This document shows, piece by piece, positions 41,330-53,319 of a DNA stretch of 64,000 nucleotides. Source of the DNA: Limnephilus marmoratus (lineage: Eukaryota > Arthropoda > Insecta > Trichoptera > Limnephilidae); contig OU862907.1 in NCBI GenBank assembly GCA_917880885.1, positions 68,691,072 through 68,755,071 on the forward strand, given 5' to 3'. The stretch's first letter is position 1. Each line of letters begins with the position of its first letter. A program made the position numbers and the translations under genes. The notes under the pieces were generated by a model. That model had not been told where the DNA came from, ran no database searches, and saw nothing but the letters and a program-made list of their open reading frames with translations.

Positions 41330-42110
41330 GATAAACAGTGTAAGGATTCGAGTAATTTTAATTCAGTAAGAAAAGTGTGGTTAAGACATATAATAGAATA
41401 TGGAATCATTGTTTGGGGAGGAGCAACAAACTCAGCTATTGTTCATTTGGACTACGACAATTATACATAAAAACACTTCTTAACTATATCTTTGACCAAA
41501 AACACAAACTCCAACAAACACAAACCATTAATAGACCAGTTAGACAAGCATACATACAAAACTTAAAAACACCGACGATAAACACAAGCTTTGGACAAAG
41601 ACATCACAAATACCAGGCAATAAAAGCATTCAACCATCTTTCACTCGATTTAAAAAAAAGAAGAAAACAAAAAACTTTTTACACTCAAAATTAAAAGATG
41701 GATTAAAGAACAAAAAAGGCAACTTTACAAAAAAATCAATATAAAAAAATAAATAAAAACACATAGACATAAACACCATTGCAATACTCACTAATATATA
41801 AAACCCTTTTACTTTCACTATCGGTTTATATGTATCTATCCTATTTAATTAGTTTTATTTTATTGTTTTATTTTAGTGTTATTTTACTCTATTTTATTTT
41901 CTTTTAATTCTCATATGTTATTATTGAGTTTCTTTTTTCTTTAGCTTTTATTTTATATGTATCTTAAATTAAAAAAAAAAAAAATCATATCAAACTGTAA
42001 AATGAGGTCCTCAGCACGGGTAATGCACCCAGTGAGGCCCACATTAGTCAAATATGTAACACACATGTATAAATCATATGAATCAAATAAAAAAAAAAAA
42101 AAAAAAAAAA
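41330..42110 (+). pseudogene. LINE 3' end, 5'-truncated
   Basis: Reads IIEYGIIVWGGATNSAI, then in another frame QTINRPVRQAYIQNLKTPTI and NTSFGQRHHKYQAIKAFNHL. Y-G-I-I-x-W-G-G and F-G-Q-R-H/x-x-Y-Q-x-I-K match the ORF2 C-terminus of the LINE at 45067. The 3' UTR ends in a hairpin GAGGTCCTCAGC...CAGTGAGGCC and an A run at 42089-42110. Confidence 0.8.
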
Positions 42111-42615
42111 TAGGCAATAAAAGGATGATACTCTCAGACAGGTATATTTATATTATTTTATTAAGGGTATGAGAGCCCAAAAAATTTATTACCATTATCA
42201 TTTTCGACAATTTTTATATTATTATTGGAAACTACCCTTTTCATTGGAAACAATCGTTCTAAGAACTGGTTTGTTACCAATATAGTGTTTCGGATAAATA
42301 TATCCCATTTTATTCATATGGAATACGCATTGACCCTTTTGTAAAAGTCTTACGTTAATTCAATTTTTATTAAAAAAATGTAGTTGCCAATAATATGGAA
42401 AAAAAACTAAGAAGTGGACACAAATGATATCAAATAAACTAATATAAAATAAAAACTGATATAAAATGAACTAAATGTGATCTTGGTAAACATTTTTTGG
42501 TTCATGTATTCAGCACAGCATAATATCCTACGAAAAGTGCCAAGACCTGTGGCTTTCTTTGTGGTTTTTAGATGGCTATTAATTTTTTTGTACTTTCTGT
42601 AAAACATTGTAATAT
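42111..42615. other. Unassigned AT-rich stretch
   Basis: No recognised gene or terminal repeat. Ends at the TA target of the next element. Confidence 0.3.
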
Positions 42616-42617
42616 TA

Positions 42618-44405
42618 GTCCAGACAAGGAAGGAGGTGTAGAGTGCATGAGCAGGTACCTAAGCGATTTCTCCAGAAACTTGTTCAGGGTGCTTAGGATG
42701 TGAACATACCAAAAGTCCTGACGTCTAGGTGAAGAGCTAGGGGTGGGGGGAGGAAGGGAATGTACCCAATTTTCGGGTTTCAGCCTATATAGCAAAAACG
42801 CTGCGTTGCAGGGGAATTTTTTTTTAATATTTAATAAAAGCTCATAAAATTATCTACAACTTTTATTCCATACGTAATTTACGAATTCCCAACCGTTTAT
42901 GAGTTGCACGCTCCACCAAAGTAGATATTTTAGAAAAATTAATTTCACCGAACATTTTTCATCAAACATTCCTTCATATTGTCTAAAATATTCATCAAAG
43001 AGATACATTTATTTTTAAAAAGTTGTACAGAATTGAATGTTATACCCTGTAAAGCACACAAAATATCATTAAATTCTTACTTCATCTTCAGGTGGCGCAT
43101 TGACCCTAAAGTTCTACAAAAAAGTATGTTTTTTTTTCAGATTTTGTTAGTAAACAAGCACCTCATCTAATTCAGTTTCAACGTCACAAAATAGATTTTA
43201 TTATCACCCATCTAACTTACCCCTCTTCCCCTCCACCCTTTGACAATATTTTGCGTAAAAAAGATACAGTCAATCAGTAAAAAGCAGATATCAGCGCGGA
43301 GGGCACATTCTTTGGAATAGTCGCGCAAACTGGATTGCGATTTGTTTGTAAAATGCCTAAAACAAGACTAAATTCATTGTGTTCTGTGTTTGGTGGCCCA
43401 CAAAATTAAAAGACCATATGTTATCAACTTATTCGGACATAATATAGAGATTTAAGTGGAAACCCAAAAATTGGGATCTCCCCCCCCCCCCCACCCTCCC
43501 TAGCTCCCAACCTATACTTCAGGACTTTTGGTGTGTTCACACCCTAAGCACCCTGAACAATTTTCTAAAGGAATCGCTTAGGTACCTGCTCTAGGCTTGT
43601 TGAAAAAGTATCGATATAATGATGTATCGATATTTTTAATTCAATATATCGATATTTTAAGACGATATATTTTGATCCGATATATCGATACAAAATATCA
43701 AATATCGAAAATTGTATCAAAAACGTTATTTTTATTTATTTATGTATAGTTACTAGAATCCAAAACCGTATAGGAACGAACGGAAAAAGTAACTGTATTG
43801 GGTCATGACATCTGGCGGTTGAAATTTTAACTATTAATAGCTTACAAATCTATTGTCTTAGTATTTGTATTACTAATATCACTATTTCATAATACTCTTT
43901 CATGTATGTAGGTACATACATAGATATATATGCTATTTTTTGCCATTTTTTTCTAAGCTACTCCTATGTGTTGGTTCCCAATTGTCTATGATTATTGACT
44001 ATACGTTGTTCGAAAGACGAAGTCCTTTTTGACAGATTAATACGCCAATAGCAGTTCACATATAAGTTAGAAGACAGCTTTTTAGTTTTTGATTTTTTTG
44101 TAACAATTATCTAATAAAAATGAATACTGATAAAATACCTTCATTTTTATTGAGATTTTTGTACATTAAAAAATGCACATTGTGTATAAAAATTACTATT
44201 GATAATATTGAGTTGAATACACTATTAATTTAAAAACGCAAAATCTCTTGAAAATTTGATCGATATATCGATATTTTTTCCTCGATATATCGACGCCGAT
44301 ATTGAAATTTTAATAAATATCGATACATCGATTTATCGATATTTTTGACATCCCTAACCTGCTCACGCACTCTACACCTCATTTTGGACCATTCATTGAG
44401 TGGAC
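42618..44405. mobile_element. Foldback Tc1/mariner-like element split by a hAT
   Basis: Ends GTCCAGAC... / ...AGTGGAC flanked by TA (42616-42617 and 44406-44407). The left arm 42618-42790 pairs with the right arm (43440-43591 joined to 44365-44405) over GGTGTAGAGTGC, GAGCAGGTACCTAAGCGAT and CCAAAAGTCCTGA. The right arm is interrupted by the hAT 43592-44356. It shares the TAGTCCAG terminus with 24971-25434. The interior has no transposase. Confidence 0.8.
43592..44356. mobile_element. Non-autonomous hAT, 765 bp, ATCGAT-rich ends
   Basis: Exact 8-bp duplication ACCTGCTC (43584-43591 and 44357-44364). Termini TAGGCTTGTTGAAAAAGTAT and, inverted, TAGGGATGTCAAAAATATCG. Both ends carry clusters of TATCGATA words as subterminal repeats. 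No coding capacity. Confidence 0.9.
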
Positions 44406-44407
44406 TA

Positions 44408-45040
44408 TACGTAGTAGCGTACTACCTATACGTATGTTACAGGTGAAATTAATAATTTTATATGTTAGTAAAAAATAAATACCTACCTACTATTTTTACA
44501 ATGATTTAACAATATTATGCGAAAAACAAAGGCATTATGCGAAAAATATATTTATAAAGTTGGAGTTTATGTTAGTTTTATTATAATATAATATATTTAT
44601 TCATTAAAAAAATAATTTAGCACTTCTCACTAGGGTATTCCTGTATCGAGATGTGCAAAACAGAGTGATTAAAAGACCGACATTTTGTGGAGACATCATC
44701 TTTAACTCCAATATATTTATAGAAATTACTAGATACAAATTATTCAGCTACATGATTTTCAGAATATTATAAATTTACAAAAAAAAAATCATTCATAAAA
44801 AGGCTGGCATGACATGCTTTCAGAACATACGAAGGACAATCAAACTCAATAATCCCGATTTTGCGCCAAATTGGCAGAGAACTTGATAAATTCAAGATGG
44901 ATGTCGAATTTATGCATTTTGACATTCGATCAGTTTACAAAATCCAGATATTGAACCAAATCGATAGAGAACTCAAGAAATTCATGATGAATTGGGAAAT
45001 TATTATGCATTAGATTCGAGTTTATCCCGACTCGAAAATT
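44408..45040. other. Unassigned AT-rich stretch
   Basis: No gene recognised. TCCTAATTTTTCCCTTCC at its end is the left target duplication of the LINE. Confidence 0.35.
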
Positions 45041-45479
45041 TCCTAATTTTTCCCTTCCTAGATTTCGAAAATTTCATGAAAATCATGTCTGTTATCAATG
45101 TCTTACATTTACGTATGTATTTCGGAATATCCACAAGATATAAAAAATAATAATTCTATAGTCTATACATTAAAAAAGTCATATCTTTCACCATTCTACA
45201 TACTATAAAATCAGTATTTATATATTTAAAACTAAAAAAATAAATCATTCTCTATATGGATGATAAAAAACCTGAATATTTTCTTCATGATAACACATTT
45301 CTACATTCTACATTTTTATGTTCCTTTTTACATCACATTACATCAACATTCTACATTTCTATATTTCTACCAGAAAATAGATAATACAATACCAATATAC
45401 AGTTGCGTGTACAGAAGGCTAGTAAATTACAAACTACTAAAATCTAATTATAGATATATTATTTCAAAATTATTATTAT

Positions 45480-45985
45480 ATACATTACTAACCCATGTAT
45501 CACGCTGCCAATATTCTATATGCAATAAATCTATACAGTATGTTATGTTTACTTGTACTATTGATATATGTATGTATGTACTATGTACTATTGAAATTGA
45601 ATGTACTACTGATGTATGTATCTCGCTGCCAATATTCTATATGCAATAAATCTCTACAGTATATGTTCACTTGTACTATTGATATGTGTACCTATGTATG
45701 TACTATGTACTATTGTACTATTGAAATTGTATGTACTATTGTTATATGTATCACGCTGCCAATATTCTATATGCAATAAATCTCTACAGTACCTATATGT
45801 TCACTTTTGCACTTTTACAGTATATGTTCACGTTTATTGATATATGTATGTATGTACTATGTACTATGGTACTATTGAAATTGTATGTACTATTGACATA
45901 TGTATCACGCTGCCAATATTCTATATGCAATAAATCTCTACAGTATATGTTCACTTGTACTATTGATATATTCATACATACGCTA
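45480..45985 (+). repeat. Tandem 5' monomers of the LINE
   Basis: CGCTGCCAATATTCTATATG occurs four times, with starts spaced 121, 130 and 154 bp; spacers consist of TATGTACTATGTACTATTG-type words of variable number. Position just upstream of the ORF and inside the target duplication makes this the promoter region, comparable with monomeric 5' UTRs known in some other LINEs. Overlapping frames across it are not coding. Confidence 0.8.
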
Positions 45986-46240
45986 TTTTATGTTGAAATC
46001 ATTATCAAACGAAGAACGAATCAAATTAACTTTTGCTGCCAATTAAAGAAACACTCACTATGTCTCCGAGTATTATCTAAACATAAAATAAATCTTATAG
46101 AAAAAATCACCTACAATTCCAGATATGAACTAAAATCGAGCAAGAATACCGTAACACAAATTATGAGCATTATTACTAAGACTTACTCATTTACTCGTAG
46201 AATTATATACAATACATATTTTATCACATCTAAATAAATG

Positions 46241-46402
46241 CAATGGAAAATTTTAACTTAAGTGAAATTGATATAAATCTAAATATAGAAGATTACGTAT
46301 ATAAGAATACGTAAATAAATGCAATGGAAAATTTTAACTTAAGTGAAATTGATATAAATCTAAATATAGAAGAATACGTATGTGAATCAGCCAGTGAATG
46401 CA
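46241..46402 (+). repeat. 81-bp tandem duplication of the ORF start
   Basis: CAATGGAAAATTTTAACTTA occurs at 46241 and 46322, exactly 81 bp apart. The first copy encodes the same MENFNLSEIDINLNIE start but hits a stop after 23 codons; the second opens into the endonuclease. Confidence 0.9.
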
Positions 46403-49257
46403 ATAAGATCTACAACAATACAATAAATAGACTAACAATCTTACACCTAAACATAAGAAGTATAAATAGAAACATGGATGAATTTCTGGTATCCCTAAAT
46501 ACATTATGTTCACAACCAGATTTCATAATACTATCCGAGGCGCACATACATGCAAACATAAATATACCAATCATCCCAAACTACAAAAATTACAATACAA
46601 ACTATCAGATTAATAAAAATAGTGGAATTGTAGTATACGCTAAAGAAAAATTTACTGACATCAATATTTCCGAAATACACATATGCAACGCAAACTGTTT
46701 ATCATTTAATTTTGTTTTGAATAACAAGCCATTCAATATAAACGCAATATATCGAACACACAGCTCTGATGTACCTATATTTATAGAAGAATTAAAAAAA
46801 AATACTATGTTACAAAAACCATCTAAATTGTATCGTAATAGGTGATTTAAATATTAATTTTGGTCCAAATAACTACGGTAAAAATAAAATAGATTATATA
46901 AATGCTGAAATGAACTTTATATCTTGTGTAAATAATTTCACAAGAGAATTTGCAAACCAATCGCCATCATGCCTGGACCACATATAGAGCAATATTAAAC
47001 ACACAGAAAAAATTAAATCTATTATATGGAAAAATGATGTAGCAGATCACCATACAAATATTTTTATTTTTGATCTAAATATAAACTCAGGATTAAATGA
47101 CTCTAGAAAAAATATTAACTTAATTTCCAAACTAAACAACTTAAAATTAAATAATACATTACGTCACGAATCTTGGTCCTCAATACTAAATTGCCAAAAC
47201 CCAGACATGTGCGCAAACTTCTTCGAAGAAACTTCAAATGCTCATATCGCAGACTGTACTATATTTATAAATAATCAACCTAGTTCTAAATTAAGGAAAA
47301 TCAAACCATGGATTACGCAAGGATTACTCATATCTATCCGGAAAAAAGAAAAACTCTTCATACGTACAAAAAAAAACCCTACCAATAGTCAAGTAAAAAA
47401 CGAATACAAAATATTCCGGAACAAGCTCATTAAAATTATCAAAGACACAAAAGAGAAATATTACAGGGAGAAAATAATCCTCACAAAGGAAAACCCTTAA
47501 AAAACATGGAACACCATAAACGAAATAATGAATAAAAATTATAAAAATAAGTCTACAATAAATGTCATAAACAATAATGGAACTAATATAAATGCTATCC
47601 GTGAACCAAAAATGTACGCAAATATTTTCAACAAATTTTTCGCTACCGTCGGTTAAAAACTTGCATATAAAATTGATCAAAATTATCAACCTGATGATAT
47701 TCATGAAGATAAAATAACGAATAACAATCTTTCAATTTTTAAATCAACTACAGAAAAAAATATTGAAAACATAATACAATCACTTAAAAATGGTAGTGCG
47801 CCAGGATACGACGGTATAACTACAGAAATCTTGAAAGAATACTGCAATTTCCTAACCAAACCGATTACGCATATAATTAACGTAAGCACTGAATATGGAA
47901 TATTCCCGTCAAACTACAAAAAAGCCATTAAAATCCCAGTATATAAATCCGGAGATTCAAAAGAAGTAAACAATTACCGCCCAATATCCTTATTATCCAA
48001 CATTGCAAAAATACACGAAAAAGTAATAAAAAAACAAATTACTGATTATACAGATAACCAAAAATGTATTAACCCTAGTCAATACGGTTTCAGAGATAAA
48101 CTTAGCACACAAGACGCAATTGCAGAATTAACTAAGCTTATTTACAAAACATTGGATAGAGGCAAAAAATGCTTAAGTATATTCATTGACCTCCGTAAAG
48201 CTTTTGATAGTGTCTCACATTCAAAATTAATTAATAAACTAAATAATATAGGAATACCTGGCAAAGCTAAATCATGGTTAAAAAGCTATCTCTATCAAAG
48301 AACTCAACAGGTAAAAGTAAACAACGAACTAAGTGAAATAGAAAATATAGATTTTGGAATTCCACAAGGAACTGTTTTAGGACCTTTAATATTCATATTA
48401 TATTATGTTAATGAACTTTTTGAACTCCCAATCATTGGAAACATTATATCATACGCAGATGATACAGTGATAACTATTGAAAGTAATTCTCGGAATGAGG
48501 TCGAAATATTAGCTAATAATGCAATAAATATCGTAAAAGTATGGTTTGACGAAAACTTATTGACACTAAATGTCGAGAAAACCCATTTTATACCTTATAG
48601 TCTATCAGGGAATATCTCAAATAAAAATCTAAGCATAAAAATTCACGAAAGAAATTGCCTCCTTAGAATCGCACCCTGTAACTCAAACTGTATATACATT
48701 AGTAGTAAAGAAGAAATAAAATATCTTGGAATAATTATCGATAATAACATCAAATGGAAAAGTCAAATAAATTCCACAGTAGACAGAATGAGAAAACTGA
48801 TCTATATATTTTTTAGATGAAGAAATACTGTATCATTAAAAATAATAAAAGTTATTTATTATGCACTTGCGCACTCTGTACTACAATATGGAATCGTGGC
48901 TTGGGGGGGGGGTGCATACAAAGCAACCCTTCTCCAATTGGAAACAATTAAAAAAATATTAATAAAAATCATCCCATGGTTCCCCCACTTACAAAAATTT
49001 ATGACAAAATTGCACTACTACAAATACATAAAGATTTCTTTAGTAAAAATAATTTACCACAATTAAATATAAGCAAAAGAATAATATCTGTTGGAGAATT
49101 TACCGTGCCACTAATGCGAACCACAACAGCACAGCATCACTATACATTCAAGGGTATACAATTATTTAATAAATTACCCCTTGAAATACGATCGGAAGAA
49201 AGCTACGAAAAATATAAAAAAAAAATTAAATTAAAATATTCTCGTACCACCTCATAA
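46324..49257 (+). pseudogene. LINE ORF2: endonuclease plus reverse transcriptase
   Basis: From ATG 46324: LTILHLNIRSINRNMDEF and PDFIILSEAHI (APE endonuclease N and E motifs), then after a frame change at an A9 run (about 46793-46802) IGDLNINFG and ADHHTNIFIF (the D-x-N and S/A-D-H motifs). The reverse transcriptase spans about 47730-48820: VNNYRPISLLSNI, PSQYGFRDKLST, FIDLRKAFDSVSHSKL, GIPQGTVLGPLIFILYYV and YADDT (48452-48466), so the catalytic aspartates are present. The C-terminal part runs SVLQYGIVAWGGG and TAQHHYTFKGIQLFNKLPLE. Stops at 46985, 47498, 47655 and 48818 and frame shifts at the A9 and a G10 run (about 48903-48912) inactivate it as read. APE-type, CR1/Jockey-like. Confidence 0.9.
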
Positions 49258-49454
49258 ATTTAACTTATTGTATATTATATTTAGAAATATGTATTGCATA
49301 TTTAGAAATATGTTTTTTCCTTATCAATACTTTAAATCATTTACTAACTAACCTATATTTTTATTACTTTTAACTGTATTTTCTCATAAAATCACTAATA
49401 TTTTTTGTTAAATTACTAATATTTTTTGTTTTAATTTAAACAAATGTATTTTTT

Positions 49455-49500
49455 TAGTTGTCCTCTCCTAAACACAAGAAGCTGCTTTATTAGGAGAGTG
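49455..49500 (+). other. 3' hairpin of the LINE
   Basis: CTCTCCTAA...TTAGGAGAG stem (about 49461-49499) with a loop containing ACACAAGAAGCTGC, followed by the A run. Equivalent hairpins precede the poly(A) of the LINE ends at 33275, 36028 and 42003 with different sequence but the same placement, as expected of a 3' recognition structure for the reverse transcriptase. Confidence 0.7.
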
Positions 49501-49649
49501 ATTGAAATATTGATGTATATATTATATTGTAAAATTGTAACCTTTGTTATATGTTTCAATAAAAAAAAAAAAATCCTAATTTTTCCCTTCCGAGATTTCA
49601 TTTTATTCATTTATTTATTCATGAAAACAGTATCTTAATTCAAATGAAT

Positions 49650-49740
49650 ATATTTAATAAAAAAACGTATATTTAATAAAAAAAGTATATTTAAAGTAAT
49701 AAAATATATTTAACAAAAATGTATATTTAATAAAAAAAGG
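49650..49740. repeat. Short tandem GTATATTTAATAAAAAAA units
   Basis: Four to five units of 17-20 bp with small variations just downstream of the LINE target duplication. Confidence 0.75.
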
Positions 49741-49784
49741 CTTTCACAAAGTAAAAGGTTCGAGATACAGAATATTATATTATA

Positions 49785-49945
49785 TCTACGTACTGCATAA
49801 GGTCGGTGGTTCAGTTGCTTGCTGTTTTATGCCGGCCCGGGTTCGATTCTCGTCCGATGCACTATTTTTTATTGTATTATAAATAAAAAATAAATAAATA
49901 AAACATAATCGGGACTTATTATGCGGGGCGGGAATCTCATGCAGC
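49785..49945 (+). mobile_element. tRNA-derived SINE-like fragment
   Basis: GTGGTTCAGTTGCTTGCTG (A-box-like) and GGGTTCGATTCTCGTCC (B box) are followed by an AT-rich part and GCGGGGCGGGAATCTCATGC. The head is too short in the anticodon region for a functional tRNA. Single copy in the window. Confidence 0.5.
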
Positions 49946-51165
49946 CGGCCCTGTGATAAATATGATAAGTGATAAGCAAGATAAGAATATATTATAAATG
50001 GATTCACAAGGCACTGCGAGCTTCAGACTCACTTTAAACAGTCCTTCTTAGTACACTCTCTGACCTCTTACATTTCCCCCCAATTACTTATTTGGACCAA
50101 TTAATAACTAATTTATATTGTTTTGTGATTAAATTCAAATTCAGTGGTTTCCTGTTGCTGATCCATTTATTAGTTTGGAAGACATTTCAGGTAAAACATT
50201 TCTTCATTTATAAATAAAAAATTTAAAAAAAACTACACTTTTGTATTGGAAATTTATTTGCATAAAATTAATTTATTTTTAAATATAAACATAATTAATA
50301 TCAGAATAATATTTACTCGTACATGTTAAATACATGAAACATTTAATTTTCTTAATTTTGTATCTATAAAAAGCTATGCATGTGTGTATGGGAGGCAGGT
50401 GTTATTTATTCATTTAGTAAGAATATCTTTTATTACTGTGATGTTTTAATTAGGCAGTTTTAATTTTTTACAAAACTTTGTGTTTTTATATATTTTTTAG
50501 TTGAAATTTTCAATGATTTTTTTTAATTATATACAGCTTAAAAGGATTTTTATTAATTGATATATTTATATTATATTTTATTTTCATTAATTATTGGTAT
50601 ATAATAACAAACAATTAAATAATATATAATTATTTACTTATTTAAACCTTATAAGGATATATTAATAATTAATTTTTTTATATTATATTATTTATTAATT
50701 ATCTATATAAAATAACGAATAATTATTAATAAATATATAATATTATTATTTATTTATTTAAACCTAATAATGATATATTAATAAATAAATAATAATATAA
50801 TTAAGTTATTAAATTATATATAATATAATTATACATCAGACATTAATTAATTATTTGTTATATAATATAATATAATGTTATATATTATATTATTTGTTAT
50901 ATAATATAATATATAACATTATATTATATTATATAACAAATAATTAATTAATGTCTGATGTATTTTTATTTATTTATTTAAGCCTTATAAGGATAAATTA
51001 ATAAATAATTAATACGTAATATTTAATAAATAATATATAATAACAAACAATAAATTAATAGGTATATTTTAATTATATATTAATTAATTAATAATAAATC
51101 CTTATTAGTTTCAAATAATCAAAAAATTATTTATTTATAAAGGTTTATTATTTTTTAATATATGT
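49946..51165. other. Very AT-rich stretch
   Basis: Runs of TTATTAATTA and ATATAATATA-type sequence, especially 50500-51160. No gene. Contains the perfect inverted repeat listed separately. Confidence 0.6.
50831..50963. repeat. Perfect 54-bp inverted repeat
   Basis: Arms 50831-50884 and 50910-50963 (ATACATCAGACATTAATTAA outward) are exact reverse complements with a 25-base spacer that is itself nearly symmetric. Composition is almost purely A/T apart from the TCAGAC ends. It could extrude as a cruciform. No target duplication recognised. Confidence 0.92.
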
Positions 51166-51168
51166 ATA

Positions 51169-51536
51169 CAGGGTGCTAAAGTACTTGACTTACTTTAACC
51201 AGTGATTCCTGACATTATTTGGAGTAAAAAATGTGAATTAAATTTTGGTCTCCGGTGTCTTTTTGGATGACTTTTCTTTTTTTAATTTTTTTTTTAAAAT
51301 CAAACAAAAAATAATTTCTTCTGCATGTCGTCACTGGTCACTTAACCAAATAACCGAACAACCCCTGACCCCGTCTCCAACTTTCCAACGCCTACCTTTT
51401 TTATGTTTTTGTAGAAAAAATATAAAAAAATACACCAAAAATGTCACCGGAGACCAAATTTTTTTTACCTTTTTTATTCCAAATAATGTCAGGAATCACT
51501 GGTTAAAGTAAGTCAAGTACGTCCCTTAACACCCTG
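51169..51536. mobile_element. 368-bp MITE, CAGGGTG ends, TA/TATA flanks
   Basis: Arms of about 100 bp (51169-51272, 51435-51536) share TTGACTTACTTTAACCAGTG and TTTGGTCTCCGGTG. Flanked by TATA on both sides, so a TA (or longer) duplication; CAGGGTG termini are common in Tc1/mariner-type MITEs. Open frame 51245-51511 is incidental. Confidence 0.88.
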
Positions 51537-51886
51537 TATATAATGAATTAATATGTAATTAATATAATTTATATTAATTAATTAGAAATATTTCCTTACA
51601 AGCTTTAAATAGCTAAAAAATATACTGAAAACTTTTAAACAACAAAAAATACACTTTTATAAAAAAAAGTAACGGTTTAATATCTAATATTGTATTTTAA
51701 TTAATTATTTTAACTCTTCTCCCTGACGTGATTGACGTGATGAATATTTACTCTTTTAACTCCCTGTAGGTACCTTCTATGTCATTTTTTTACATGATAT
51801 TACTGTCAGAATTGGACATTATTTTATAGTTCAGCAATTTTTTAAACTTAGTTACGAAAACGAACACCACGAGAAATTGTTAAACG

Positions 51887-52087
51887 TTGAGTCGAATTTT
51901 CAAGGTACAAATAACAAATGATTCGCAAAAAATGTATGAAAGACTTAATCTGTGTTACGGGATCAAATGGTTAAGTGTTCAAAGGGTTAAGGAGCTTATA
52001 TTTTCTGGCAATTTATTAAATAAATTTGTTCCTAGAAATTTGTCATTCTTGCACGTATGGGTTTCATCCCAACACACAGACCATTAA
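51887..52087 (+). pseudogene. Possible LINE C-terminal remnant
   Basis: The reading SQKMYERLNLCYGIKWLSVQ and KELIFSGNLLNKFVPRNLSF has the spacing of the L-x-W-L-x-V-x-x-R ... F-x-x-N-x-L-x-x-x-x-P-x-x-L segment downstream of LINE reverse transcriptases. Short and without other motifs, so uncertain. TTTTCAAGGAGTGCTCC at 52407 also occurs at 24438, so this area may be a dispersed repeat. Confidence 0.35.
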
Positions 52088-52099
52088 TTCCACTCAATA

Positions 52100-53310
52100 C
52101 AAGTTTGTTCTAAGTTAGTTCAATTTTAATATCACTTCATTTGAAATGTAACCAATATTTTTTTAAATAGATTTTTTTATTGAATGGATTTTCATATTAA
52201 CCGACCCCTCTTAGGCCTAGGAGTCAAAACGTCTTACGTAATTTTGGTGATATCAGTTTTGTTTGCAAGCTTAGAAACATTGTAGATAAAATCAGTAGAG
52301 ATTGCCTGTTGAGTGTAATGGAGTATGGATTATGTACATTGACGTATGATATACATGATCGAAGATTATATAAGATAAGCAAGGCAGCTAATCAATGACG
52401 CATGTTTTCAAGGAGTGCTCCGGTTGATATACTTGTCGCTAAGTCAGCATTTGCACCTCAATTATATATTTTTTCAAATTATTATTTTTGTTCATACCAA
52501 ATACTTTTATATACGAGTGCCGCGGTGTTAGAGAAAGACTCACTTTTTAATGGTAAAATTTGCTGAAATTTTAACATTTGAAGACATTGTAACATTTGAT
52601 GAAAATGTAACATTTGAATTGCCGTGAAACACCTCAACCTAAACCTGGTTTTAATTAATTACTTTCAAGTTTAATTTTCATATTCAATTTAATTTTTAAG
52701 TTTTTATATTCAATAATAGATACCTGCATTCTAATTATTTTTAAACATTAAATAAGAAACTATCAACCCTGAGATTCACACTGTAGTCCTTTTACCACCT
52801 TCGCGGACACTAACTAAATGCTTGTGACAGCCCTGGTTCATATAAATATCTAAGTGATTAAATTGATAAACAAATTAAATAGATAGAATCAAAATACACA
52901 ATTATGATACAATTTTTATTTCATATTATTATTTTATCCGTTCTATAAATTTTCAAGTATTAAAATACCTATTCATATAAAGTACTAATAAATTTGTTTA
53001 ATTTTCGAGAAACAATAAAATTTTAATTTTTGAAAAATCAGTTCCAATTTTGAAAATGAATTTTAATTATTTTTTAATGTATTATAGGCAGGTCTACTTC
53101 ACACAAACAGTTTCAATTTTGAAAATGACACTTAAATTCAAAGCAAATCCGAGTTCCCGAGTTACACATGACAGACAATAGAAATTTTGTGTTTTTTTCA
53201 TTTTTTTAATGTATTGCTTTAAGAAAATTATTTTTTTTTGCGTTTTTAAACTTTTTATAATCAGAAGAATTTATTTTTACGTAAAATAAGTCATTAATTG
53301 AGGAATTTTA
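52100..53310. other. Unassigned AT-rich stretch
   Basis: No recognised gene or terminal repeat, apart from the short block shared with 24340-24450. Confidence 0.3.
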
Positions 53311-53319
53311 AACTTTAAA

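Larger units (their letters stand above)
45067..49573 (+). mobile_element. Full-length LINE insertion, 4.5 kb
   Basis: A 26-bp target duplication (45041-45066 and 49574-49599, one mismatch) brackets the element: TCCTAATTTTTCCCTTCC plus AGATTTC. Order inside: a 5' region of 1.2 kb with tandem monomers, ORF2-type sequence with APE endonuclease and reverse transcriptase, a 3' hairpin, and a run of 14 A ending at 49573. No separate ORF1 was recognised; the short frame at 45989-46237 is a possible remnant. Related truncated copies lie at 12275 and 41330. Confidence 0.85.

Noticed and set aside
45260..45840. Several overlapping 74-168-residue frames upstream of the LINE
   Set aside because: They cross the tandem 5' monomers in different frames and have no recognised domain; I regard the region as the LINE promoter.
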